NCBI GenBank assembly: GCA_943326975.2
Contig: CALPVI020000031.1
Location: 1 to 11,061, forward strand
DNA from: Actinomyces viscosus
Lineage (GTDB): Bacteria > Bacteroidota > Bacteroidia > Flavobacteriales_D > Crocinitomicaceae
Direction of reading: 5' to 3'
Length of the DNA: 11,061 bases
Under the pieces are notes generated by a model. The model did no database searches. It saw only the letters and a list, made by a program, of their open reading frames with translations, and was not told where the DNA came from. Both the position numbers and the translations under genes were made by a program. Within the stretch, counting starts at the first letter, position 1, and the number at the start of each line of letters is the position of its first letter. Of the stretch, positions 1-7,293 are shown one piece after another.

Positions 1-659
1 ACATTCTCAGGTAAAATCAATTTATCATCATTGTCTTTTTGGTATTTACTTACAAATGACCCACCAAAAGTAATATCAAATTTTTTCTCTTTTAAGAAGG
101 AAATAACTTCATTTAAATGAATTTCACCATCTATTCCCCTAATCAATCCTTCAGATAGTTCAACTTTACCATTTGTAAAAGATTGTCTCTGGTAACCATA
201 TACACTTTTAAAAACTAATCCTGGCTTAGGACGAACAATTAAGCGCATTCCATCCATTGCATTATCATACCCAAGCGCTCTATCTTCATAAATACGAAGA
301 AGAGAACCTGAACCAAATTGCTCATAAAAATTACCTACAGTTACATCTACTAACTGATTAGAATAACCAATATACCTCATTCCTAGTCCTGTTCCGGAAA
401 AAACATCAGGATATCCATTAATGTGTGGTGCATAAGATTCAAATCTTCCTCCTGCTTTAAAACCTTTATGGGTATAAAAAACATTCATGTAGGTATTCAT
501 TAAACCTTTTTGAGGAGGTAAAGTTGCTCCTATTAAAGAATCTGCTCTTAAATATTGAAATGTAGTTTCAATATTACCTGTAATATTACCTTTATCTTCT
601 TGAGAAGATGCAAACAATGTAATAGAAATAAAGCAAATCGAAATAATCTTTTTTAACAT
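1..659 (-). CDS. DUF6029 family outer membrane protein (3' end missing, runs off left edge)
   Basis: This open frame starts at ATG 657-659 and stays open to the window edge, giving 219 visible residues without the C-terminus. Residues 1-19 look like a Sec signal peptide (MLKKIIS..., hydrophobic core, cleavage before Q20). The rest alternates polar and hydrophobic residues as in an outer membrane beta-barrel. The conserved-looking block NFYEQFGSG (110-118), then LRIYEDRALG (121-130) and a DNAMDG motif (132-137), is what I recognise from Bacteroidota DUF6029 proteins, whose function is unknown. The start is 24 bases after the stop of the upstream TlpA-like gene on the same strand, so the two are probably co-transcribed. 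Family assignment is by motif memory, not by search. A porin-like role is inference. Confidence 0.8.
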   Translation of the reverse strand, partial: MLKKIISICFISITLFASSQEDKGNITGNIETTFQYLRADSLIGATLPPQKGLMNTYMNVFYTHKGFKAGGRFESYAPHINGYPDVFSGTGLGMRYIGYSNQLVDVTVGNFYEQFGSGSLLRIYEDRALGYDNAMDGMRLIVRPKPGLVFKSVYGYQRQSFTNGKVELSEGLIRGIDGEIHLNEVISFLKEKKFDITFGGSFVSKYQKDNDDKLILPEN

Positions 660-683
660 GTAGTTACAGTTCTTTTTATTAAT

Positions 684-1196
684 CTATTTAATTGCTATTT
701 TTTTAATTTCTTCGTAAAGTTTATCTTCATCTCCAGCAACATAGTTATTGTGATTATAAACAATTATTCCATTTGTATCAACTAAAAATGTATGAGGCAC
801 ATTATTCACCCCCATAGCGCGTTTAAAATCTCCATTTGGATCCATTAAAACCAAATATTCCCAACCTTTACCATCTACATAAATAGGAACAGATGTTGCA
901 GTTTTAGAATCATCAATTGAAACTGCTACTAAATTCACTCCTGTTTCCGCTTGCCAATCAGAATATAATTCATGAATAGTATTCAATTCCTTTTTGCATG
1001 GTGAACACCATGTAGCCCAAAAACTAATTACTACAGGACCTTTAAACCCTAATTCAGCTGTATTGACAGATTTACCATCAACTGTTTTTAATTGAACTGA
1101 AGGAACTTTTTTGTTGTCTAATAAATGAGTTTCCGTTTGAGAAAAAGTAATACTAGTAAAAATCAAACCTAGAAATAAACACGCCAATTTTTTCAT
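684..1196 (-). CDS. TlpA-like periplasmic thiol-disulfide oxidoreductase
   Basis: A 170-residue protein with a signal peptide at about 1-19 (cleavage near S19/Q20) followed by one thioredoxin-fold domain of the TlpA/ResA/AhpC-TSA type. The active site is WATWCSPC, with cysteines at 64 and 67. The cis-proline loop is NVPHTF (P134), followed by the typical FLVDTNG strand. Proteins of this class reduce or exchange disulfides in exported proteins, for example in cytochrome c maturation or envelope protein folding. There is no lipobox, so a soluble periplasmic form is expected. It is first in a unit with the DUF6029 gene 24 bases downstream, which suggests that it serves that barrel or another exported partner. 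A Bacteroidetes -7-like box lies about 50 bases upstream. The exact substrate cannot be told from sequence. Confidence 0.92.
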   Translation of the reverse strand: MKKLACLFLGLIFTSITFSQTETHLLDNKKVPSVQLKTVDGKSVNTAELGFKGPVVISFWATWCSPCKKELNTIHELYSDWQAETGVNLVAVSIDDSKTATSVPIYVDGKGWEYLVLMDPNGDFKRAMGVNNVPHTFLVDTNGIIVYNHNNYVAGDEDKLYEEIKKIAIK

Positions 1197-1248
1197 CTTG
1201 TTATTTTGGATATTGTTTAAAAAAATAATTTCAAAAATCTTGCCGTTT

Positions 1249-1256
1249 CAAAGATA
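1249..1256 (-). promoter_or_regulatory. Candidate -7 promoter box for the TlpA-DUF6029 unit
   Basis: Read on the minus strand this is TATCTTTG, an exact match to the Bacteroidetes housekeeping -7 consensus TAnnTTTG. It lies 52 bases before the TlpA ATG, which would give a leader of roughly 45 bases. No clear -33 TTTG is seen at normal spacing, so the call rests on one box in AT-rich DNA. Confidence 0.45.
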
Positions 1257-1445
1257 AACTAAAATTAAAACTTAAAATAAAAAAAAAAGGATTTAGTAGT
1301 TGAACTCCTAAATATACAAAAAAACATAAATATGTAAATAACAATATGATTTACAGAAATATAAATAACTAAACTATTGAAATCATAAAAAAATTATTAG
1401 AAAAGTATTTTTGAATCAATTAAATGAAAATTACTTTATTTTTAC

Positions 1446-1453
1446 TATATTTG
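1446..1453 (+). promoter_or_regulatory. Candidate -7 promoter box for the secreted T9SS protein gene
   Basis: TATATTTG matches TAnnTTTG exactly and lies 28 bases before the ATG at 1482, giving a leader of about 20 bases. The nearest upstream TTG (1411-1413) is too far away to be a normal -33 element. The rest of the 1197-1481 divergent gap is very AT-rich, with A/T runs around 1262-1288, and I see no gene or hairpin in it. Confidence 0.45.
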
Positions 1454-1481
1454 TTATAACTGATATTTTACACAATAGTAT

Positions 1482-2213
1482 ATGGCAAAATTTCTACTTA
1501 TTGTTTTCTTGTTTTCTTTTACTTTAATTTCTTTTTCGCAAGATGGAATTACGATTAAAGTTCATGGAAATAATACTGATTATTCATCTAATCAAGGTAC
1601 TTATATTATTAACGCTACACAAGCTGACTTAGTTGGTGGGAAATTAGTTATTGATTTAGAAGTAGGTAATAATACTGCTTACGCTCAGAACTGGAATGTT
1701 ACTAGATTAAAAGCAAATGACGTTCCTTCGGGATGGATTGATAATATGTGCCTTACTCCTGGAGTTTGTTATGACCCAAGTAATTTAAATCCTTGGACAA
1801 CAACCAATACGTTACCAGTAGCTGTAAGTGGTACTGCTCAAATTTTATTTGATATTAAACCTAATAGTTATACCGCAAGTAATTATATTTTATTTTTAGG
1901 GGATGGGAATGGTAATTATGAAGATTCCATTAAAATTCAAGTAAATTATGCATTAGGAATTAAAGAAAATAAACAAACTACTTCTTTCTCAATGTATCCA
2001 AATCCAGCAAATGAAAATTTAATTATCAATATACCGAACATTGATAAAGGTCATTTGAAAATTGTTGATTTATTAGGTAATACTGTTCTCACAGAAACAA
2101 TTGATTCAAATTCAAAAATTGATGTTTCTGAATTTAAAAATGGTATTTACTTCATCATTGTTGATGCGGAAGGAGTCAAATTTGCTAATAGAAAATTAGT
2201 AGTGAAACACTAA
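1482..2213 (+). CDS. Small secreted protein with T9SS type A sorting domain
   Basis: A 243-residue exported protein. Residues 1-19 form a signal peptide (MAKFLLIVFLF..., cleavage before Q20). Residues about 21-157 form a beta-rich domain with no catalytic motif I recognise. It contains VPSGWIDNMC followed by GVCY, so C90 and C96 could pair. This 'VPxGW...C...CY' pattern recurs in secreted flavobacterial proteins, often near thioredoxin-like or Omp28-type genes. Residues about 168-243 are a type IX secretion type A sorting domain: YPNPANENL at 172-180, the central LLGN turn, then FKNGIYFIIV and a basic end KLVVKH. The protein is therefore expected to cross the outer membrane through T9SS and be anchored or released. 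It diverges from the TlpA-like gene and ends in its own terminator. Confidence 0.87.
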   Translation: MAKFLLIVFLFSFTLISFSQDGITIKVHGNNTDYSSNQGTYIINATQADLVGGKLVIDLEVGNNTAYAQNWNVTRLKANDVPSGWIDNMCLTPGVCYDPSNLNPWTTTNTLPVAVSGTAQILFDIKPNSYTASNYILFLGDGNGNYEDSIKIQVNYALGIKENKQTTSFSMYPNPANENLIINIPNIDKGHLKIVDLLGNTVLTETIDSNSKIDVSEFKNGIYFIIVDAEGVKFANRKLVVKH

Positions 2214-2233
2214 TTAAATTTTTATATTTTTTC

Positions 2234-2263
2234 AAAGAGGTCATAAATTATGACCTCTTTTTT
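2234..2263 (+). terminator. Intrinsic terminator after the T9SS protein gene
   Basis: A perfect inverted repeat pairs AAAGAGGTCATAA (2234-2246) with TTATGACCTCTTT (2248-2260); with a realistic 5-base loop this is about an 11-bp stem. It is followed by a T run to 2263 and further Ts after one A. It begins 20 bases after the stop codon and closes the upstream gene. Confidence 0.9.
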
Positions 2264-2271
2264 ATTTTAGT

Positions 2272-2279
2272 TACCTTTG
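2272..2279 (+). promoter_or_regulatory. Candidate -7 promoter box for the cysQ-wzi locus
   Basis: TACCTTTG matches TAnnTTTG exactly and lies just after the terminator, 16 bases before the proposed TTG start at 2296. It implies a leader of about 10 bases. No good -33 element is seen, as that position falls inside the terminator stem. Confidence 0.45.
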
Positions 2280-2295
2280 ATTGAATTTTTAAGAC

Positions 2296-4626
2296 TTGCA
2301 TTCATTATCAAAAACATATCATCTTGCTTTATTCGCTGCTATAAAAGCTTCAGAAAAAATAATGGAGATTTATGCAATAGATTTTAATTCGGAATTAAAA
2401 AAGGATGGATCACCTGTAACCGAAGCTGATTTAGCATCTTCAGCAATCATTTCTGAAGTTTTATCAATTACAGATATTCCCATTTTAGGTGAAGAAACTG
2501 AACATCAAGATTATCAGATTCGAAAAAACTGGAAATTAAATTGGTGTGTTGACCCTTTGGATGGAACAAAGGAATTTATCAAGCGAAATGGTGAATTTGC
2601 AGTAAATATTGCTTTAATTGAAAAGGGTTGCTCAATTTTCGGAGTGATTGCTTGGCCAGAAAAAAAGAAAGTTTTAATAGGAGGAAAGAATATAGGAGCT
2701 TATATATTAGATTTCCAACATCTTGATGAGCCTGAAAAATGGACAAAACTTCATTCAAAAACGACTTTAAATTCTCCTTTGAAAATGATTTCTTCGCGAT
2801 CTCATTTTTCGAACCAAACAATTGAATTTTTAGACTTATTAAAAATCAATTATCCAAATATTGAACACATTCATAAAGGTAGTGCTTTAAAGTTTTTTGA
2901 TTTAACCGATGGTCAAGCTGATATTTATCCTCGTTTTGCTCCAACAATGGAATGGGATATAGCCGCAGGACAAGCAATTTTAGAAGCTTTAGGAGGTGAG
3001 ATAACGGAATATGACTCAGGAAATTCATTGCGATATAACAAAGAATCTCTTTTCAATCCACATTTTATAGCAAAAACAAAAGCTTTTTTTACTCTTCTTT
3101 TTTTAATCATGTCTTTCGGTATTCATGCACAACAAAATTTAATTCCAATAGGTAGTTATTTTAAAGATAAACTATATTCTCCTTTTCAGAATCAGACTTA
3201 TAACCAAGGATCTTTTCTTCCTGTTGTTGAGAGCAGCTATGATTTAACTAAAAAAAATGCCGATACTTCATTACAATATTATGATTTTACGGAACTGATG
3301 TTAAAACATTATTTAGTGGAAGTAAAGGGTGAAGATTTCAATTTTTCGATTACTCCACTTATAGATATTTCAATGGGTAAAAATAAACCCGATAAAATCG
3401 AAACGAAATATTATACAAATACTCGTGGATTGCAAATAGAAGGTGATTTACTAAAAAACTTTTCTTTTTCAACAGCTTTTTATGAAAATCAGTCACGTTT
3501 TGTTGATTACGAACGTAACTACTATTTATCGGTAGGTGAATTATTTCCAAATTCAGGAAGTGGATACAGTACAACAAATGCTGTTATTCCAGGTGGAGCA
3601 AGAACTAAACCATTTAAAATTGGTGGATTTGATTATGCTTTTGCAACAGGTAATATAGTTTATTCTCCTCATAAAAAAGTGCAATTTTTAGCCGGTAACA
3701 ATCAACATTTTATTGGGTCTGGACATCGTTCATTGTTACTTTCAGATAATAGTATTAATGCACCCTATTTTCAAATTAACTACAGAATCTCAAACAAATG
3801 GTCTTATACAATAATGCGTCAAAAACTATTGAACTTAATGAGGCGACCTGTAAAATCAACCGATGAAGCTTATTATGAACCCAAGTTATTCTCTGTTAAT
3901 TACCTTACTTTTAATCCCATCAAAAACATAAGTTTCAGTGTATTTGAAGGAGTTGTATGGAATACTGGAGACTCTATTTCAACACATGCTCCTAACTCCT
4001 ATTTCTATAATCCAATAATAGGTCTTAGTGAAGCAGTTGTAAAAGATAAAAATCAATTGAACTCATTACTCGGATTGAATATAGAAATTGTATTGTTTAA
4101 AAAGTACCGAATCTATTCACAATTAGCAAGTTCAAACTTAGATTCAAAAAAAATTGCTGGGCAAATTGGTATTAGAGGTTACAATTTTTTTAATGTTCAA
4201 AATTTAATGTTACAATTTGAATACAACAGTATCCCTAACAACTTTTATCAATCTACAAATACTCGATTAAATTACAGTCATTATAATTTACCTTTAGCTC
4301 ATACAAAGGGAAATGCATTTCAAGAATTAGTAATTCGATTTAATTATGAATACAAAAGATTTTATATTGATTCAAAATCAATCATTTATCAATTGAATAA
4401 CTTTAAAGAAAATTCACTATTGCCTGTAATAAAAAACAACTTATCTCAAAATAACCAGCTATTTCATCAACAAATTGAAATCGGATATCGAATCAATAGA
4501 AAAATTAATTTTACAGCCTTTGGTGCCTGGATTGGTAGAAATGATCATAGTTCTGACATATATCTTACAAACTATTTATCTGCAGGATTAAGAACTGGTA
4601 TATTAAATCATTACAACGACTTTTAA
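2296..4626 (+). CDS. CysQ-type bisphosphate nucleotidase fused in frame to a Wzi-like outer membrane barrel
   Basis: One 776-codon frame holds two proteins. Residues 1-257 are a complete CysQ (inositol monophosphatase superfamily): GEET (65-68) and DPLDGT (86-91) bind metal, then a GSALKF block (195-200), the PTMEWDIAAG motif (217-225) and the usual family ending around NPHFI. CysQ hydrolyses PAP to AMP in the cytosol. Residues 258-278 form a textbook signal peptide ending IHA before Q279. Residues 279-776 are a Wzi/RemB-like barrel with FIGSGHRSLLLSDNS (472-486) and a final F, the usual last residue of outer membrane barrels. The start is TTG 2296-2298: a TAA lies two codons upstream in frame, and the first ATG (2362) would cut helix 1. 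The stop overlaps the next ATG (TAATG). No stop or ATG start separates the halves. Whether this is a true fusion, two products from one frame, or a lost stop/start is open. Confidence 0.85.
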   Translation: MHSLSKTYHLALFAAIKASEKIMEIYAIDFNSELKKDGSPVTEADLASSAIISEVLSITDIPILGEETEHQDYQIRKNWKLNWCVDPLDGTKEFIKRNGEFAVNIALIEKGCSIFGVIAWPEKKKVLIGGKNIGAYILDFQHLDEPEKWTKLHSKTTLNSPLKMISSRSHFSNQTIEFLDLLKINYPNIEHIHKGSALKFFDLTDGQADIYPRFAPTMEWDIAAGQAILEALGGEITEYDSGNSLRYNKESLFNPHFIAKTKAFFTLLFLIMSFGIHAQQNLIPIGSYFKDKLYSPFQNQTYNQGSFLPVVESSYDLTKKNADTSLQYYDFTELMLKHYLVEVKGEDFNFSITPLIDISMGKNKPDKIETKYYTNTRGLQIEGDLLKNFSFSTAFYENQSRFVDYERNYYLSVGELFPNSGSGYSTTNAVIPGGARTKPFKIGGFDYAFATGNIVYSPHKKVQFLAGNNQHFIGSGHRSLLLSDNSINAPYFQINYRISNKWSYTIMRQKLLNLMRRPVKSTDEAYYEPKLFSVNYLTFNPIKNISFSVFEGVVWNTGDSISTHAPNSYFYNPIIGLSEAVVKDKNQLNSLLGLNIEIVLFKKYRIYSQLASSNLDSKKIAGQIGIRGYNFFNVQNLMLQFEYNSIPNNFYQSTNTRLNYSHYNLPLAHTKGNAFQELVIRFNYEYKRFYIDSKSIIYQLNNFKENSLLPVIKNNLSQNNQLFHQQIEIGYRINRKINFTAFGAWIGRNDHSSDIYLTNYLSAGLRTGILNHYNDF
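3067..3129 (+). other. Internal signal peptide at the CysQ/Wzi junction, possible internal start
   Basis: Codons 258-278 encode an n-region with two lysines (IAKTK), a hydrophobic core AFFTLLFLIMSFG and a c-region IHA before Q279. Codon 258 is ATA; an ATG here would make an ordinary signal peptide MAKTKAFF. In-frame alternatives are TTG at 3028-3030, giving a longer n-region, and ATG at 3109-3111, which falls inside the core and would destroy the signal. The segment begins exactly where the CysQ domain ends, as expected of two genes merged at their boundary. Confidence 0.6.
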
Positions 4627-6086
4627 TGAAGATTTTAACTCTTATATTCATTTTATTTATTGTAACTAGTTTTGCTCAAACAAGACTAAACCATCTATAC
4701 GAAGAAATGCCTACAGATTCAATTTCAGCACTTTCTTTAAAAAATCATCCCAGCATATTACCTTCTTTTTCAAATTCTGAAATAACAGATAAAACTATAA
4801 CAGGCTTTATTTTCAATCATAAACCTTCAAAAAATTATTTTGCTGTAAATGCAATAACAGATTTAAGTTTTTCAGCAGTAGACAGACAATATAGAACTGC
4901 ACTAGGAGGTCAAATTGAAAGTCAATTTGCAAATAAATGGTTTGTTCGAATTGCAGCTTTGAATGGTAAAGGGAAAAGTTCGAATCAAATGTATACTCCA
5001 AAATCTTATATATTACAATCCAATGGAGATAGTACATTTTCTTATACAGATATAAGAGGTAGAATATCATTCTCACCCAATTCTATATTTAATTTTCAAG
5101 CTGGTATTGATAATAATTTTATAGGTGAAGGGAATAGATCTTTACTATTGAGTGATTATTCAATAGCCGCACCTTTTGCTCAAATTAGAACAAAATTTTG
5201 GAGATTAGAATATCTAATGCTTTATCAATTTTATAGAGAAAAAACAAATATAAATGATTGGAAATCAAAATATAGCGCAACACATTATTTAAGCATCAAT
5301 GCTTTAAAATGGTTGAATTTTGGTTTTTTTGAAACTGTCATGTTTCAACCAAATGAAACTTCGATAAATAGAGGGTTTGATCCAGAATATTTGAATCCAA
5401 TGATCTTTTTTCGACCGCAAGAATATTCTTTAGGTTCTTCTGACAATATACTGTTAGGTTTTCAGGTTTCAGCAAAGTACAAATCACATACAGTATACGG
5501 ACAAATTATTCTAGATGAATTTTTATTATCTGAATTAAGAGCGAAATCAAAATGGTGGGGAAACAAATATGGAGCACAATTTGGAGTAAAAGGCAGATTT
5601 TCAGATACTAAATATGGTAATTTTTTCTATCGTGGGGAATTTAATTTTGCTAGACCTTACACCTATTCTCACTCGGCTTATTTTGTGAATTATGGAAATC
5701 AAGGTTTTGCACTTGCGCATCCGTTAAGTTCAAATTTTGCAGAACTACTTGCAGAAGTGAAATGGCAAAAAAAGAATTGGAGTATTAAATTATTTGCCAA
5801 TTATTTCTTAAAAGGATATGATAAAAATGATGGTTATAGTTATGGCGGAGATATCTATCTATCTTATAATAAACGTCCTCAAGAATACAAAAACAAAATT
5901 GGTCAAGGATTTGGTAACAATGGAATTAGATTTGTCTCTACAATAGCCTATCAAATAGATAAAATGTCAAATTTACAGGTATTTCTTGAAAATAATATTC
6001 ACTCAAATACACACCTAAAAGAACCTACTTATCAACTCTTTATTGGAATTAGAAGTAGTTTATGGAATGATTATAGAAATTACTAA
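4626..6086 (+). CDS. Second Wzi/RemB-like outer membrane beta-barrel protein
   Basis: A 486-residue protein with a clear signal peptide (MKILTLIFILFIVTSFA, cleavage before Q18) and then alternating strands rich in Y, F, N and S. The motif FIGEGNRSLLLSDYS (165-179) matches the one in the preceding barrel, and the last residues (IGIRSSLWNDYRNY) parallel the LRTGILNHYNDF end of that protein, so the two are tandem paralogues. A terminal aromatic residue fits the BAM-recognised last strand. In E. coli, Wzi anchors capsule at the outer membrane, and flavobacterial relatives include the gliding protein RemB. The role here is probably surface polysaccharide handling or motility, which is inference. 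Its ATG shares one base with the upstream stop, implying translational coupling. It converges with the next gene, the two overlapping by four bases. Confidence 0.82.
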   Translation: MKILTLIFILFIVTSFAQTRLNHLYEEMPTDSISALSLKNHPSILPSFSNSEITDKTITGFIFNHKPSKNYFAVNAITDLSFSAVDRQYRTALGGQIESQFANKWFVRIAALNGKGKSSNQMYTPKSYILQSNGDSTFSYTDIRGRISFSPNSIFNFQAGIDNNFIGEGNRSLLLSDYSIAAPFAQIRTKFWRLEYLMLYQFYREKTNINDWKSKYSATHYLSINALKWLNFGFFETVMFQPNETSINRGFDPEYLNPMIFFRPQEYSLGSSDNILLGFQVSAKYKSHTVYGQIILDEFLLSELRAKSKWWGNKYGAQFGVKGRFSDTKYGNFFYRGEFNFARPYTYSHSAYFVNYGNQGFALAHPLSSNFAELLAEVKWQKKNWSIKLFANYFLKGYDKNDGYSYGGDIYLSYNKRPQEYKNKIGQGFGNNGIRFVSTIAYQIDKMSNLQVFLENNIHSNTHLKEPTYQLFIGIRSSLWNDYRNY

Positions 6087-7189
6087 AATTTAGATTCTAT
6101 CGCTTTTTTCAATCCTTCAGGATTAAACTTATTCGCTTCTGTCCCTTCATATGCTTTCATTATATTCCCATTCCATAAATACATAACTCCAGGAGTATTA
6201 GAATCATTGCCTAATTTTTGCCAAAATTCAACTATCCCAATAACTTGGTAAGGAAAATTAATTTGCGTTTCTTTAAAAAACTCTGGTATTAATTCTGCCT
6301 CTTCATCCATAAATAAAATAGAAATTGGAGGGAATTTTTTATCTTGTGCTAGCTTTCTTAATTCTTTTGCAGCATCTCGACAATGATCACAACCAGGAAC
6401 AAACATACATAATACTTGTTTCCCTTCATCAATATTCACTTTACTGTTTCCTCCATCTGTAAATGAGTAATTTCTAAATTTTGAATTGACTTTTTTGGGT
6501 TGTTTTTCTAAAATAATTTTTGAATCGTTAGCAGTTTTTCCTTTTAATTTGTTATCCTTTATAGAATCTAACTTAACATTATTTTTAGAAGCTTCTTGAA
6601 CAAATGCTACTGAATCTTGAATACCAACCGTTTTCTCCAATTCAATTTGAGATTCAACTATTTCAGCTTTTTTTTCTGTTTCGCACGGTGCAAAAGGAAA
6701 GAATGAAAACATTAACAAAGCTGATGATAAATAGATGATAACTAAATAAAGAGGATTACTTTTTTCAGGTTGATTAACATTTTTATACAAATAAATCAGT
6801 AAGCCAATTGTAATTAGATTTTTTATGAATGCTTCTAATGGTGTCATTGGTATTAATTGACCAAAACATCCACAATTTCCATTCATAGCGCCATGCTTAT
6901 ACATTTCTATTGACAGATGTCCACAAAAAATAACCAATAAAATAATTGTTGCAGGAATAACTATTTTCTTTATGTAATGATTTTGAAGAATTGCAATACC
7001 TATAGCTATTTCTAGTGCTATTAATAGTCTTGAAAAATAAGGAGCACTACACCAAGAAGCAATATCTAAGTCTACTAATTGTTTTTCAAATGCCCAAATT
7101 GGGAACATTTTAGCAACTCCTGATACAATAAATAAAATAAATACAAGTATCCTTACTATTAACGGTAAATTCTTTTTAATCCAATTCAT
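6083..7189 (-). CDS. DoxX/MauE-like membrane protein with C-terminal thioredoxin-like domain (BT_3928-like)
   Basis: A 368-residue protein. Five hydrophobic segments (about 8-28, 52-70, 75-95, 120-136, 146-166) form a DoxX/MauE-type domain plus one extra helix. NCGCFG (105-110) lies between helices 3 and 4 and is typical of Bacteroidota members. Residues about 168-240 are a charged, lysine-rich linker. Residues about 241-368 are thioredoxin-like with CDHC (267-270) and a TP pair at 332-333 as the likely cis-proline. With the N-terminus (KK at 5-6) inside, the CGC loop and the thioredoxin domain both fall in the periplasm. This suggests a thiol relay from quinone or membrane to exported proteins, which is inference. 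Length and domain order resemble the BT_3928 family. The only gene immediately downstream is convergent, and I see no terminator between them. The start is ATG 7187-7189. Confidence 0.82.
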   Translation of the reverse strand: MNWIKKNLPLIVRILVFILFIVSGVAKMFPIWAFEKQLVDLDIASWCSAPYFSRLLIALEIAIGIAILQNHYIKKIVIPATIILLVIFCGHLSIEMYKHGAMNGNCGCFGQLIPMTPLEAFIKNLITIGLLIYLYKNVNQPEKSNPLYLVIIYLSSALLMFSFFPFAPCETEKKAEIVESQIELEKTVGIQDSVAFVQEASKNNVKLDSIKDNKLKGKTANDSKIILEKQPKKVNSKFRNYSFTDGGNSKVNIDEGKQVLCMFVPGCDHCRDAAKELRKLAQDKKFPPISILFMDEEAELIPEFFKETQINFPYQVIGIVEFWQKLGNDSNTPGVMYLWNGNIMKAYEGTEANKFNPEGLKKAIESKF

Positions 7190-7293
7190 AATAACTTATT
7201 ACATTAACATAACGCTTGCTAGAACTACAAAGTTGCTTTAAATTTTAGAAAGTAAACTAAAAAACTACTGACAAAAAGTATAGTCTTTTTAAT

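Noticed and set aside
1262..1480. A small RNA or short gene in the divergent intergenic region
   Set aside because: Only A/T runs and one promoter-like box are visible; there is no hairpin with a T run and no open frame with a plausible start.
3080..3103. Frameshift at the T7 runs as the cause of the CysQ-Wzi fusion
   Set aside because: Both halves are in the same frame across the runs and the signal peptide reads correctly through them. A lost stop/start or a true fusion fits better than an indel.
2579..3110. Several minus-strand open frames of 60-80 codons inside the CysQ region
   Set aside because: They lie wholly within a frame with clear CysQ motifs, have low-complexity composition (L, K, S, Y) and no recognisable domain. 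They are antisense shadows.
3359..5076. Minus-strand open frames inside the two barrel genes
   Set aside because: Same reasoning: antisense to barrel coding sequence, with no start context, neighbours or motifs of their own.
7273..7290. Weak hairpin AAAAAG...CTTTTT after the helicase gene as a terminator
   Set aside because: A six-bp, almost all A-T stem with no T run directly after it; too weak to call in DNA this AT-rich.
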